64,000 bases of DNA from Zopfochytrium polystomum (GCA_025765615.1 JAIVFJ010000092.1:62001-126000), one strand, 5' to 3'; counted from the first letter of the stretch, positions 1-11,953 are shown. Program-made: numbers and translations. The notes: generated by a model from the sequence alone, not told the origin.

Positions 1-200
1 GCTATGGCGCTTGGCAACAGCAGCCAATGTGACCGCTGTCAATGGATTGGTCACCAACACAGCAGGTCGACTCAACGTCTCCTCAGCAGGCAGATTCAGT
101 GTTTGTTTGCCTGGTGGAAATGTTGGGTAGCTTCCGTTGAATCCGAGTGGTGTCGAAGTGGTTACTGAAGTGTCTGCTGTTGATGTCCCTGATCGATCAC
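1..200 (-). other. Open reading frame entering from the left edge, unassigned
   Basis: On the minus strand a frame stays open from about position 200 to the window edge, roughly 66 codons. It is rich in Thr, Ser and Pro and includes NLPAEETLSRPAVLVTNPLT. I do not recognise it. It could be the start of a gene or transposon gag lying mostly outside the window. No start codon is certain. Confidence 0.2.
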
Positions 201-770
201 CCAAGTGTCAAACGTGGTTTTTATACGGGGTGCTGCGTGTCCAGTTGCTGCTTTTCTGGGGGCTGCCCAGCTGTCCCCTTTTTATAGCAAGGTGCCGGAG
301 GCACAGCTGGGAGGCAGAGGCACAGCCTGGGAGGCATCTCGGAGTCACACAGGCAAAGAGTCAGGAGACATTCAGTTGGCCCAACCCTGGGAGATGGGAG
401 ACGATGACACCCCGTTGCATCACGCTGATGTGGCCAAAACTCCATGGAGTATGTGTGCAAAGAAGTGATCATGCTCTCATTCCCATCGAATTGCTAGTGT
501 AAAAACACACTGATACACACTGATGTGATGTCTGGCCTGTGGTTGGAAACCTTGGGAACCTTTCCAAGCAGCTCAAATACCCACAGAGGAGTACGAACGT
601 CAGAGGATCTTGAATAAGGTAGTACCAATGTGAGTATACTCCAATACAGTTTGGTAGGGGGGTCAGCCACACCCTGTCTGTTCCACCGTCCGGCCACTGA
701 CTGTTTGTTCCTGTTATTGGCGCCAACGAGATTCTTCAGCATCGGTGCACTGAGTGGCGCCAGCGGTGCC
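200..770. other. Stretch without a supported gene
   Basis: Several short overlapping frames exist on both strands but none shows a recognisable domain. The minus frame at 494-742 looks mildly protein-like and may be an eroded transposon frame. Confidence 0.4.
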
Positions 771-1140
771 CTGCTTGTCCTACTGCGCTACGAACGGCTT
801 TTGACGTTTGAGATTAGGTTCCCTACACGATAAACCCCCTGTTACCCTCTTCTCTCACTTTAATCCACTGTTGTGTTGCACCCTTGGAAGTGCCGTTCTG
901 TTTGCTCTTGCACCAGCCCCTGGCCAAGCGAGTCCACATGGTTCGCTCTGTTGTCATCAGCGCTCCAACAGTGATCATCAGAGGATTGTCACTCTGACCC
1001 TTCATTCTTTGTGTTGGTACCAATGGTAGGTAAATGAGGAGGGAATCTAGAGATACTTCGTGTGCAGTAACCCCCCAAACAAGTTAGTTAGTTTCAGCCT
1101 ATTATTGGCTTTCCCTCACTTCTCGTGCCTGGACCCTGGG
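770..1140 (+). repeat. 3' part of an LTR-alpha copy
   Basis: This stretch matches the full LTR-alpha at 57922-59040 (inverted there) and the copy at 49404-50204. Shared landmarks in the same order are TTTGAGATTAGGTTCC, GTTGTGTTGC, CAGAGGATTGTC, TTCATTCTTTGTGTT and a run ending GGACCCTGGGAGTGAG. It is diverged and truncated, so it is an old copy. Confidence 0.65.
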
Positions 1141-1273
1141 AGTGAGGATTGGCATTCAGAAGCTCGGAAGCTGTGCCAATCACGTGTGTGGTTGGGACAG
1201 CGACCGCTTGGTTTTTTTTTCTTTCTTTCTTTCTTTGTCAATAAATAATAAATATTAGTCAGCATTTTGGGGG

Positions 1274-1710
1274 ATGTTGTCCTCGTCGTCCACAGCAACC
1301 CCGCCGCCTCCGTCGCCGCAGCCTCCGCGCTCTTCGTCCCGGCTCTCCTTCCTGTGGGGCGGCGGCGGTAGTAGCAGCCGTCCCGCGACACCCACTTCCC
1401 GGTCTGCAGCTTCGCCGACGGCGCCTCCTCCCTCGCACTCGCCCAATTTCACTCGCCTCCCCGAGGGATTCGAAGCGAAAGATCCCCTTGCATCCCTGTC
1501 CGAGTCGGAGCGCTCCGCGGTCTCGGCTGTCCACGATGCGGTGCACGCAAACATCATCCCCTCGCTGGACGGTGTTCCGCTGCCGGGCGAAGCGGTGAGT
1601 ACGAGGAGGACAGTGGTAGTGGATAGTCGGTAGTTGTAGTGTTAGTAGTTTTGACGGTGCAATGAGTAGCAAGTGGGGCAAACTGGCCGTGTGTGTGTGA
1701 TGGTTGGCGA

Positions 1711-1762
<52 letters not shown>

Positions 1763-2959
1763 CTCTGCCCCATTCAATGCCGGCCAAAGAGTATAAAAAC
1801 TTTAAAAGAACAAAAACAAAAACATAAACAACACAAAACAATAACAAAACAAAAAAACAAAACGAAAACCAAAAAAACAAAAACAAAAAAACAGGAGTGG
1901 GCTGATCATGCCTGCGCCGCCCGATACCTGCGCGCCACCAAGTGGGTGCCGCACGACGCTGTCACGAGGCTGAGGGCCACCCTCCAGTGGCGCCGCGACT
2001 ATCGCCCCACCGACATCTCCGCCGCCGAGGTCGAGCCCGAAAGCGAGACGGGGAAAGAGTTCTTCACTGGTTTCGACAAGGCCGGCCGCCCCATACTGTA
2101 CCTAGTGCCCCGGCGCGAAAACACAAAGACGTACGACCGCCAGCTGCGTTTTGTCGTCTTCAACCTGGAGAAGGCCGTCGCCATGATGCCGCCTGGTGTC
2201 GAGTCGCTGGCTATCGTCGTGGACTACGCGGTACGAAAGTGAATGTGTGCTCCTCTCCTGCTTCCCGCATGATCGATGCGTCGGTGCTCAAGCGTTTCGT
2301 TCCCCTCGTTCCTCGTTCCTCGTTGGAGGGGTTATACATTGTTTGAACACAGGGGATATCCGTTCTCAATTCTACCCCACCATCCGTCTCCAAAAATTTC
2401 CTGGACATTGTTTCCAGCCACTACCCGGAGCGGCTGGGGAAGGCGTGAGGCCAGCTGTTGCTTTTTCCTTCAAACGGATACGGCTGTAGTAACGTCTTGT
2501 TTTCAGTTTCATGGTGAACCCGTCGTGGTACTTGTGGATATTCTTCAAACTCCTGGGGCCTTTCCTTGATCCAGTTAGGCATTTCCATCTTGAAGCATGT
2601 GCACGCTAAATGACTCTCTGAATGGCAGTTGACCAAGTCAAAGATCCACTTTGTTGACCTTGCAAAGTCGAAGGAAGTTGCGAAGCGCGACGAGCAAGGC
2701 GAAGCGGGAACCGGCGGCTGGACAAACATTTTGCAGTACATAGACGCCGACCAGCTTCCAACGGAGTATGGCGGAAGCTTCAACTTTCAATATCTCCACA
2801 GTGAATGTAAGCAGAGTCGTTTTCTCTTAGTCGGTGCGAGCAATATGCTGATGCTGCCGACTGGTCATTCAACTGCCCTCTCGCTCCCCTTGGCCCCTGA
2901 ATTCGCTAGACTGGCCAAAATTTTCCACAGTCGGCCAGCAACCACAACGATTTGACTAA
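1274..2959 (+). CDS. Sec14/CRAL-TRIO phosphatidylinositol-transfer-like protein (six exons)
   Basis: Proposed exons are 1274-1594, 1895-2230, 2353-2444, 2507-2573, 2629-2806 and 2910-2959, joining in phase to 347 aa. Residues 1-100 are Ser/Pro-rich and probably disordered. About 107-140 (CAARYLRATKWVPHDAV) is the CRAL-TRIO N-terminal helix region, followed by the lipid-binding fold: FDKAGRPILYLVPRREN, IVVDYAG, HYPERLGKAFMVNPSWY, LGPFLDPLTKSKIHFV and LPTEYGG. These are hallmarks of the fungal Sec14/Pdr16 group, which exchanges phosphatidylinositol and a second lipid between membranes. Every intron is GT-AG; the fourth donor (gttagg) is weak. Intron 1 (about 300 bp) carries a (CT)24 tract and an A-rich run. 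AATAAA at 2987-2992 is a plausible polyadenylation signal. The gene converges on the F-box-like gene. Family is secure; exact lipid specificity is not. Confidence 0.9.
1713..1760 (+). repeat. (CT)24 microsatellite in intron 1 of the Sec14-like gene
   Basis: Uninterrupted CT dinucleotides lie between the donor at 1595 and the acceptor at 1894. An A/C-rich run follows to the acceptor. The tract could act as an extended pyrimidine tract or simply be repeat expansion. Confidence 0.9.
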
Positions 2960-2986
2960 TCGAAAGATGTTTTCCATGCACTTCAA

Positions 2987-2992
2987 AATAAA
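2987..2992 (+). promoter_or_regulatory. Polyadenylation signal AATAAA of the Sec14-like gene
   Basis: A canonical AATAAA lies 28 bases after the stop codon. The downstream convergent gene ends at 3070, leaving about 110 bp for both 3' ends. Confidence 0.5.
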
Positions 2993-3069
2993 GATTCTTC
3001 TTTCGTACATGCTTTCATGTCAACCCCAGACGGCATACAAGAAATCCCAGGATAAACAAGATGGAAGTA

Positions 3070-5786
3070 CTACTGGTCGAGCGCGTCCATCACCTTGACA
3101 AGCAGGTTCAGCTCATCCAAAAATCTAATTGGAGCCTTCCCCATGTCAACATCTTGGGTGCCACCAGCGCGTCTCCTTCGTTTGTCTCGCTCTTCGAGCC
3201 ATGTGCCGTTGGCTTTTACGATTTCGCTGCACAGCGACTTATTCCGCGAGACTTTCAGCAAAGCGGATTGCCACACAGCTCGCCCGTCAGCCCAACCACC
3301 ACCTCCCGTTCCGACCAAGTGAACTAGAAGGGGCTCAGATAAAGCCGACGACACCGACACACGCTGTGAGCCTGAGTGATGTTTAATGGGAATAAGGGCA
3401 GGCTGTCGAGTCCCCGGGCCACCAGAGGTCCAGCCGCTGGACGAAGAATCGGTGCCGGCGCGGGATCTTTTGTCAAGACTAAACGCATTGTATCCATCAA
3501 TAATAATCGAGCGCTTGCTCGACCGAATCGGTGACGACGACGGCCGTCTGCGCGAATGAGAAGAGAATGTTTTTGCCGCAGACGAAACACGTCTGGAGGC
3601 TTCCGAGCCGCTTCGCCGTCGTGACGAGTTCGGGATGACACTGATCGATGTGATCGCTCGACGCGCACCTTCAAGAATCAGGGCAGGCACAGGCGCAGCA
3701 CCAGGAGCCCGAGCAGCTCGTGCAAGGTGGACAATGTGGCGAGGACGAAGTGGTACGCCATATTGAAGGAAAAGAATTGGAAGTTCGAATGGGTGAAGCG
3801 CGTCGTACATTAGCGGACGGAAGTGCTGCAATCGCGATGGTAGCTCGCCAAGCCAGAGCATGAGGTCTGATATTGCGATTAGTCAATCACGACTGGTAAT
3901 ACCGCAACCCACCATCGAATGAAGCTCTTGCCAATTCATTAGACGGCCCAAACGTTTCCAATACCCAACGCCAAATTAGGTAAGGGTGGCCTTGTTCAAA
4001 GCATTTCGATTGAAACGGCAATCCGTCGGTACCAGCTGACGCGGTGAAACCCGCTCCTTCAGATACCAAGAGGCACGCTTTCACAGCCTCTTCTTTCAGG
4101 AAGCCCATGTCGTAGAACTTTGTTAAGAGCTCCGGCTTTGCCGTTCCGGCAGACCCAAACATCCCAGCTGTGATGGATGCCACCGACGACTCAATTACCG
4201 AATGCGAAACAAACTGCGCCATCAAGTGGAGAATATGGTCCAGTTCAGATGCCGACGACTCACGAAGGATGTGCTTGACGATAGTGGAGTTGAGTTTGAA
4301 ACCACGCTCGATAAACACTGACAGCGAAGGTACTGGTCGAGGGGAGGCTCGGTCAACGCCGTTGAACGGGGAATCTGGGTGTAAACCAGCGACGGACTCT
4401 GAGAGTGGAGAACTGTCGTTTGCTCTTGGAGAGGAGAAAGCCCATCGCAGCATGAGGGTGTTCAATGGTCTCACATCAAGGCCATTCGCCTTGATCAAGT
4501 GATCAAACATCTCCAGGTCCTCGCAAAATATTTGAAAAATGCGGAAAATGTATGTCGGAGATTCGTCAACCAAAGGAACAAATGATTCGGAGTAAATCAT
4601 TTCCCTCAGGGTTGCCAAGTTTGCCGGTGTGGGGTCGTTCATAAGGGTATCAAAAGCCCGAGCATCATCGCAGTTGAAGAGGCTTTCCGCGGCAGCGGCG
4701 GGCAGAGTCGTAATCATGTTATTTGGCAGCCTAGAAACACCATCTGGAGAATGCCCAGTATCCTCAAAAACCGAAAGTGGCAGTGATATTTGCTTCCGGA
4801 TGCGAGAGTATTCCATGACAAGCCATTCCAGTATTTCAAGCTGGTTCTGTGTTGCTGTTTTTGAAAGAGCAGTCAGGAACTTCTGAGGAACGGTACGGCC
4901 ACCGACCAGTTTTGGTGGAGAACTTTTGAAAGAGTCTCTGAATCAGAAATCGCGGGATTGCAGCGCCTTCGTTCACAAGAAGTTTTGTCAGTTTGAGGTC
5001 CACAACTGAAGTGTGGTAAATCACTGCTCGGTAGGCCGATAACTTTAGACCGTAACGTGCAACAAACCACACTTTACGCGTATGATAGTCCTGGATGAGT
5101 CCGTGAAGATCGCGACACAGTTGTCCAGCTTTTGCTGGATTCGGTAAAAAGGAAATAACGCGCAACCACACCTCATTGGGAAAGGGCTTCGGCACCAAAT
5201 TTTCTAGTGAGGTGGTCAGATCGCATTCGGGATCCCGGAATTTACCTCGCTGGTTCTGGCCCACTCGTGTCAGTTTCTTATTTTCCAAAATGTGCATAGA
5301 CCTCGCAGAAATGGATGCAGATCGGGCCTGCCTAGTTGCAGCAGAACGCACGGTCTTAGGCTCGAGCAGGGTGGTTTGAGAAATCTGCCCTCCGGGAGAG
5401 GAGGGAGCTCGTCGCTTATCGGGTGGCAAGGCGAAAGATTCGAAAATATCTCGGATCGGCCTCCGCGAAGTTAGCTTCAGTTTGAAATCTCTCCGTCCGC
5501 GCTGGGGGGTAACTGTCTCGGACGATGTGGAAAATAATGCAGGCTGAAACTCCGGGTCATTCACGGAAATCGGGGACGGAGCGCAATTCCTTGGATCTGA
5601 CGAGCGAGGGGCCGCCGATGACGATGGCGCCATCCAACGAAGAAAGCTTGGTCGGGAGAAGGCTGACGACGATGATGGCGAGGAGGGCGGGGTAGACTGT
5701 GACGGAGACGAAAGCCTCGGGGCCGAGGAGAGTGATTTTCTGAGCGGCAGCGGCCGACGCCCGCCTATGGTTGAACGGCGATCCAT
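3070..5786 (-). CDS. F-box-like protein with helical repeat region (three exons)
   Basis: On the minus strand the exons are 5786-4907, 4854-3913 and 3866-3070, giving 872 aa. The introns are 52 bp (4855-4906) and 46 bp (3867-3912); both have GT-AG ends and CTGAC/GACTAAT-like branch sites, and they join the frames exactly. Residues 1-190 are basic, Ser/Pro-rich and disordered. About 200-245 (PFPNEVWLRVISFLPNPAKA..LCRDL) resembles an F-box, the Skp1-binding helix bundle of SCF ubiquitin ligases. The middle is helical and may form degenerate repeats, for example LLTKFYDMGFLKEEAVKACL. The C-terminal 200 residues are Ser/Arg-rich. Substrate and partners cannot be read from sequence. Without the first intron the frame would stop early at about 4836. 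Confidence 0.75.
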
Positions 5787-5984
5787 CCCGAGTAAAACGC
5801 CCTATGCGATATGTTATACGTGCGACCGGCCCGCCGGCCCGCCCGCCCGGCTCTCCTTGGAATGAACGAGCTGATATGCTCTTTCTTGCCTCTGCTTGGT
5901 GTTGCCCCGCTTGCTCTGGTCGATCTCGGCTGGTGGGTGGCGGCTGCAAGGGAAAGCTTTTAGTCACACACTGCACGCACACTG

Positions 5985-6006
5985 CACACACACACACACA
6001 CACACA

Positions 6007-6039
<33 letters not shown>
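5985..6039 (+). repeat. (CA)n(CT)n compound microsatellite upstream of the F-box-like gene
   Basis: A CA tract runs to about 6008 and passes directly into a CT tract ending about 6039. It lies about 200 bp upstream of the minus-strand start at 5786, so in the promoter or 5' UTR. Confidence 0.85.
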
Positions 6040-6042
<3 letters not shown>

Positions 6043-7340
6043 AAGACAAATAAAATAAATGACGGACGGAACCGTCACCCACGGACGGACAAAAAATTTA
6101 AATCATTTCGGCTATATTCATGCAGAAGACAAGAAGATGTGGCACCCGCCGATTTTTTTGGTTTCTCAAAGACCAAGACGCCCCAAATACATGGCCAAAT
6201 GGAACAAAAGAAAGGCAAAAGTGTCAACTTCTCCTTGTCAAGCAAGGGCATCAGAAATTGTTCCAAGGACTTTGCGCGTAATTAAAAGAAAAAACTTGAC
6301 TTGTCACTCCCTCCCAGTCTTGCTCCTGCTCCTGCTCCTGCAACCACACAATCACACTACGACCAGAGCCGAATTTCAACACCTTACCAGGGAGAGTTCT
6401 CCACCCTGAAGTGATCAAGAAAAAGGAGGTGAAACCAAAGCGATCAGTTGGTCCATTCTCACAATTGATCGAGTGATTGAGCGATCCATCGTCACACACC
6501 AGCGATCATCCATCAAGGAACCGAACTGAAGGCGTCCACCACTTCGAGAAAGCAGTCATCTTCACCAGTCAGCTATACAGCCACTGTCAACATTCTCAAT
6601 CGTCACCAACTTTTACCCTACCAAGTAATCATACCCCAACGAGTGCTGAGTGATCAACCCACCAGCTCCAGTCAAGTGCCTAGTGGATCACTCTCTGTGA
6701 CAAGTCACCCAACGAATTCTTTTTCCCTTTCCTCAACCGTTTCGCCCATCATGTCCCAACGTCGCTCATCCACAAACCCACTTCACTTGTTGTCTCTGTT
6801 GCAACTATTAACTGCTCTCATTCCCCCTGTTACCGTCGTTCTCTCTCAACGCGATGAGCGAGTCAAGTGTGAAGCTCTTGCACCGTCAGCTAGTCAACCC
6901 TGTCGACTTCACAAGATGGATGGACTACGTGGAGGTCAGTAAGCAAGCAAGTGCTGCCGCCTGTGTCTGGCTTGCACGCAAAGTTGCTGCTGTCCCAGCA
7001 GTCCCTGCTAGATTCCTGCTGTCCCTGAGCATTTCAAGTTCTGGTCAGCAAATTCCCACCAGGATATGAGGAATGGGAAGTCATGCATACTGTGACCTCA
7101 AATAAATTAAGTGTATACCCACTTTTTAACTGGTAATTGTGAGGATTACCACCCCGTCTCGACCCGCGTTTTGCTGGCAAAACATGACTAGGCTTGGATT
7201 CCTACTCTCTTATTATTTATTGGGTTTCCATACGGCCTTTGACTGGCTCTGTATGTCTGCCTCTGAGCTCTACTATTATTATTTATTATTGGCAATGTTG
7301 CAGACAGAAAGACTCAGTCTTGATTCTAATTGCTGATACA
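6040..7340 (+). pseudogene. Transposon-derived intergenic DNA with a gag start remnant
   Basis: At 6854 a short plus-strand frame begins MSESSVKLLHRQLVNPVDFT followed by RWMDYVE, which resembles the first residues of a copia-type gag. It decays after about 30 codons. The preceding 250 bp resemble a retrotransposon leader and share CCCAACGAATTCTTT with the LTR-A end near 36125. I see nothing else coding. Confidence 0.35.
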
Positions 7341-7342
7341 AG

Positions 7343-7620
7343 GTTCCCTTGCTCAGTGGTTAGACCGCTCCCTTCAATTGGGAAGGTGCCAAGTTCGAGA
7401 CATGCTAGTTGACAGACTGGGCAGAAATGCAAAGTCCTACTATGCCTGGCCAATGGCCCCTCACTTTTGGAAATGACTTAGGACTGAAACACTTCTGTGG
7501 GAGAAGTGCTAAGCACAGATGGACAGAGTTAACAAGATGATGGCAAAGCTAACAAGCTCTACCACCTGCTACCATGATGTAATACCTCATAAAAGGGGTA
7601 TGAGATCACAAGGTTTTTCT
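7343..7620 (+). mobile_element. tRNA-headed SINE-like sequence
   Basis: TTGCTCAGTGG at about 7350 matches a pol III A box. AGTTCGAGAC about 40 bp downstream matches a B box, and the spacing suits a tRNA. The sequence then departs from tRNA and passes into T-rich DNA. No acceptor stem closes, so it is not a working tRNA gene. No target duplication was found. Confidence 0.4.
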
Positions 7621-8990
7621 TTATCTTTTCATTGGTGATTTTTACTTATTTTTCCAATTAGTAATTTATCCTGTTTTTCCTGTTTTTCCCGTTTTCTCTT
7701 TTATTTATTCCTTGTTGTCTCTGTCTGTGTCTTTTCTTTCTTGTGTGGCTGTGAGTGACTGTCTTCCTCTTTGCACCAACCAGCTCTCTCCACCTCCTCC
7801 ATCTTTCTTGGCAGCTGATGCCAAGAAATGCTCCATGATTCTCTGAGCTGTCTTCCTTGTTTGATGGCTCAGCCCCATTGTTTGGTGACTCACTCCTCCT
7901 CTCTCTTCTTTGCTGTTTTATTTATTGTTTTGTTCTTTTGTATATGTTTTCCCCTCTTTTCCCTTCCTTCTTCCTTCACCCTGCTGATTCCAACCCTTTC
8001 CTATTTAAGCAGCTGCCCCCCATCTTGTTGACTGTGAGAACCTGTGCCTGAAGTCCCTTGCCTGCCCTTTTCTTCCTGACTGTATGTAGAGCTGGGGGTG
8101 GTGTGTGACAGGAGGTTGAAGTCCTCTTGGCCATGATGGCAGTGTGCTGGGTTCAAGCCCCAGTGCACCTCACCAATTCTGATGCTGTTTAGGTTGGACT
8201 GGGTAGGAGCCACTTGGTGATGGAAGGATGGAGGGTAAATCTGTGGTGGTGCCTCTAGGTTCCTGTCAATACATCTAGTCAAATCCAGGTCTCTCAAGGG
8301 GATATGAATGAGCTGTCTGGTCAGGTACTGCTGCAGGAATGGTCTCTCAGGTATGCCCCCTCTTCCCTGGTTGTTGGCTCCTGTGGCCTCTGGTGGGCCT
8401 GGTCTTCACTGGGTTCAGACCCTCTTTCTCTCAGATTAATGCCTGTGATGTCATGGTGCCACATTTGGGTGAGGGAGTGGGTGTTAACCTTCCTTGCTTC
8501 TAAGATAGGGAATTCCTCTGGCTTGGTGAAGCAGATGTCTGTGTCCTAGTAGGATGAAGTAAGAAGAGTCCCACTGTCTCCCACCCCTGTGTGCCCCCTC
8601 CTTGGATTGAGTTGGAACTTCTCCTTGGAGTGAGACAAGTTGTGTCTGGTTCTGTTAAGTGGAAAACAGTTCTGATTTAATTCAACAGACACCTCTGCAC
8701 ACTAACTGTTCCTTGTGTTTGCCCTTTGTGTCCAACCCCCTCCAACTTAGGGCTTGTCTTTGACAGAGAGGGAGCCTTGCTCCATGGTGGTGGCTCCAAC
8801 AGACCGGGGTCTGGCCACTTTCCTCCCCACTCTCTTGTCTTCTTCAGTTGGATTGGAGTGCTGCACTTAGTGCCGCTCCCTGGAGCTTGTTGCATCTTGC
8901 ACCTCCAGCATTGTTACCGGATTTCCCGGTCCCCTTTGGCTTTGGCTTTTGCCTCCCATTGGGCCCACTCTGTGTCATGGACCAGAGAAC
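7621..8990. other. T-rich noncoding stretch
   Basis: Long pyrimidine-rich runs, no credible frame. GGGTTCAAGCCCC at about 8155 looks like a B box and could be another degraded tRNA-derived repeat, but no clear A box precedes it at the usual distance. Confidence 0.4.
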
Positions 8991-8997
8991 CCTGCAC

Positions 8998-9245
8998 ATT
9001 CTTTGCTGGTGTGCCACCTTTTCACAGTTGCCTTTGGTCTGAGTGTGAGAGTCTTCTCTTTGTGTATAGTAAGAGAGTTTTCTTGTGTTTCTTGGGCTTC
9101 TTAAGACTCCAAATACACTGTCCTGTCTAGTGACCCCTAGACATCTCCTTTTTGCCCTTTTTCACTTTTCAGGATTGGTATTTAGGCCATTGCTCTATTT
9201 GCCACCCATAGCCCAGGGTGAGGATTTAGAGAGCACAGTCTCACA
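8998..9245 (+). repeat. Left arm of a 247-bp inverted repeat, ending AGTCTCACA
   Basis: This segment recurs in reverse complement at 12362-12608. Shared blocks include GCCCAAGAAACACAAAGA, TAGTGGCCCCTAGACA-type sequence and GGGCTATGGGTGGCAAATAG. Its end, AGTCTCACA, matches the end of LTR-alpha, so both arms are probably LTR pieces. They enclose the copia-E remnant. Confidence 0.7.
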
Positions 9246-10630
9246 CATATCACCAAGAGTACGTCCCAAACAACCCAGAATACATTGGCTACTGGACGTT
9301 TAGCGATGATGTAAACGTCTTCCCAGGAACGTACAACCAGAATTGGGCTGGGATGCTGCACATCTACAATCACAAAAGCGAGACCCTTGAACACAAAATC
9401 AGTGGCATTAAGTTTGTCTTTCAGGTACTTGAAGAACTCAAGAGAAAGATTGGACGCATTGACGAAGCGCAGGTGTGTGCACCGATTTGCAAGATTGCTG
9501 CCCTCAAGATTGAACCAGGGAGGAAGATTGCTGATTTTCAACCAATATTTGAGAAGCACTACAGAGACCTAGCAGAAGTCAGGAGCCTTGCCCTCAGGGG
9601 TGTCTTAGGCAAAATCAACGAAATGCTAAAGTTTGAGTCAATGGTGGATCAACTGACAGAATGTTTAGAGGACGAAGAGTACTGGCACATTCGGACTGAG
9701 AACTACCTATCTCAAGTAGACACCATCACAGACATAACCGCCCTCTTTGCCTTCCTCAAGACTATCAAGACTATGGAAGCCCGCTTAACCTAAAGGACCA
9801 ACTGTCGCACCACCAGCAGAGAAGGTCAATGAGGCTGCACTACTTAGCAACTTCCACGACCACTGAGAGCAAAGGCGCTCCCACCAGGCTGAGCAACACC
9901 ACCATGACAGAGAAATCTGTGGTGGGCGACACCATGGCCAGGGCGGCTGCACTGGGCAACAGGGTAGAGAACAGCATGCAGAATGGCGATCTGAGCAATG
10001 TGAACACCACACCTCCCAAACTCAGAGAAGTGCAGAAAATCGGGCTGCACATGGTGCAGCGCCTGAGGCCAACATCCAAGGCGCTACACTCAGGATCAGC
10101 GACAAGGAGTTGCACCACTGGGGAAGTCAGTTCTGTGTCACCATTGTGGGAAGGAGAACCACTTTGCAAAACACTGCATCATGAGGAAACAGGAGGAGCC
10201 AGTTGCACTTGTCACCACAGGCAGCACCAGTGACGTGCTATCTGTTGGTGATAGTGAGACTGGCAGTAGCAACCCTGGGGAGCATTTGTCAGATTTTTAG
10301 TTGGCCTGAGGCACCCACCTCAGGCACATTGAATGCACACCTCCAACTTCCAACCAGCACCTCATGTCCCCAAACACCTCGCCCTCTCATCATCGTCATC
10401 CACCATGTTCAAGGAATTACCCATCATTGTCAACTCTGGCTGTGTCAAGACCATCCTCAAAGACGTTCACCTTTTCACATCCGACACCAAATGCACCTCA
10501 TCTGTCAGAACCATTGACAAAGACTCCACCCTCTCAAAGTCAAAGGTGTCAGACCAGCAAGAATCCCCTTCCAAATGGCATGGAGATTGTAATCAAGGAA
10601 GTCTGCTACACCCCAAGCGCTCTTTACAGT

Positions 10631-10974
10631 TGTAAACAGTCTACTCTGAGTGGGTGAGTGGAAGGAGTGAATGAAGTGGAGATGTGTGTTTGTGGGTAAT
10701 CCTTCTCCCCAACTTGGAGAGAAAGGAGAAAAACTCTGTTATGAATTATTGGTGCATGATAATGATATACACGCTGTAATAGTTGCTAGGTTGACACTGG
10801 GTTTCTGTTCCACTTAATACTTGGAGTATTTGTCATCAGCGCAAGCCAGTGCCAAGGTCTGCATTGGCAGTGGCTCGCTCTCCCATGGGCATCGTGAGAA
10901 CGATAACTGACTGTCACAATAGGTTCGGGTCCGTCTTGTGCCTCTTGCTGCTAACCATTCAGTTCTGCCTAACA
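10631..10974 (+). mobile_element. Solo LTR, family beta, copy 1
   Basis: It begins TGTAAACAGTC and ends GTTCTGCCTAACA, with the TG..CA ends of an LTR, and the 5-bp target duplication ACAGT flanks it (10626-10630 and 10975-10979). It interrupts the copia-E frame between a serine codon and LLATNNLQEDG; with one ACAGT kept, the reading frame is continuous across the site. Related copies are at 47926-48339 and 56756-57108. Confidence 0.9.
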
Positions 10975-11644
10975 ACAGTCTCCTTGCCACCAATAACCTC
11001 CAAGAAGATGGGATGTTTTTCTTTTCTCTAAGTTTAAAGGCTGCCTGGTGTTATCTTGAAAACGAGTGACAAGTCCCCCATTGGCCGCTGTGTCAAACGC
11101 TCAGGACTTCACTTCCTTGTCACCAAGAATTCAAAGTTTCATCGACTCAGTCACACAGCTGAGGCTAACATTGCAATGGTTCATCAGAAGACCTTTCCAT
11201 CACCTGACGGCCCATCACCAGTTGCTACCAAGGCAGAACAACTTTGCATCGCTGAGGTTGAATGGCTGCATCACGCACTGGGTCATGTTGGCTTCCAGCG
11301 GCTAGGCGACATGCTTCACCACCGAACAACAGCAGACCTTCCAATGCTCAACCCCTCTCACGTCCCCTAGTGCGAGATCTGCAGTGCAGCCAAAATGCGC
11401 CAGAAGAAATTCCCAGCCCGTCCTGATGAGCCAATCCCCTTTGCACACACTCTCAACGTTGATGTAAATTCAATCCCCATCACCTCATTTGATGGCTGCA
11501 ACTACACAGTCACTGGTGTTTGCATGAGCACCCGCTATTCATGGAATGAGCCCATCCCCTGAAAGAGCGACGCCTTACCATTCCTTATTAAGTTAATCCT
11601 TTTCCTCAAGAAAGCTGAGGGACAAAAAATCCAGATCATCTGCT

Positions 11645-11700
11645 GTTAGGTGCAACTGACTGGTTAGCAGCAAGAGGAACATGACAGACCTGAACCTATC
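11645..11700 (-). repeat. LTR-beta fragment, inverted
   Basis: TGTTAGGTGCAACTGACTGG and the following AGCAAGAGGAACATGACAGA match the inverted LTR-beta at 47926-47985. Only about 55 bp remain, inside the copia-E integrase region. Confidence 0.6.
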
Positions 11701-11931
11701 TCCACAAGTTAGCCACTTTTGCACTTTCTGTTCCAAGTGTTTCTACTGGGTGAGCCCAACTCTTTGCAAGAAACTCGACCCCAAGGGCTGTCCAGCTGTC
11801 TACCTCAGCTCTGTTTCACAATCAGTTTTGGTATTGTGGGAACTCCAAGAGCAGCGCATCACTACCAGTGCTTCAGCGACATTGTCTTCTATGAAGACAA
11901 GTTCCCTCCTTTTACTGGGTACACGCTGTGA

Positions 11932-11953
11932 GGGGGGGGGGGGGGGGGGGGGG
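11932..11953 (+). repeat. G22 homopolymer
   Basis: Twenty-two consecutive G residues interrupt the copia-E post-integrase region. Such a run is prone to length error in assemblies and can form G-quadruplex structure. Confidence 0.85.

Larger units (their letters stand above)
9250..11935 (+). pseudogene. Copia-type retrotransposon remnant (copia-E): gag, protease, integrase start
   Basis: The gag frame at about 9353-9793 includes GIKFVFQVLEELKRKIGRID. A CCHC zinc knuckle, CHHCGKENHFAKHC, lies at about 10133-10175. A degraded protease site (IIVNSGCVKTI, where DSGA is expected) follows near 10410. Beyond a solo LTR the frame continues to a GAG-pre-integrase zinc site (WLHHALGHVGFQRLGDML ... CEIC, about 11255-11380) and the first integrase strand (LNVDVNSIPIT). 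The post-integrase region (KLDPKGCPAVYLSS, SDIVFYEDKFPPF) is at about 11765-11920. Stops and frame changes make it inactive, and no reverse transcriptase follows. Confidence 0.75.

Noticed and set aside
1259..1777. Minus frame of 172 codons with Arg-Glu repeats
   Set aside because: Antisense shadow of the Sec14-like exon 1 and the CT microsatellite.
4855..4906. Frameshift in the F-box-like gene
   Set aside because: A 52-bp GT-AG intron with a CTGAC branch site joins the frames, and a similar 46-bp intron lies downstream.
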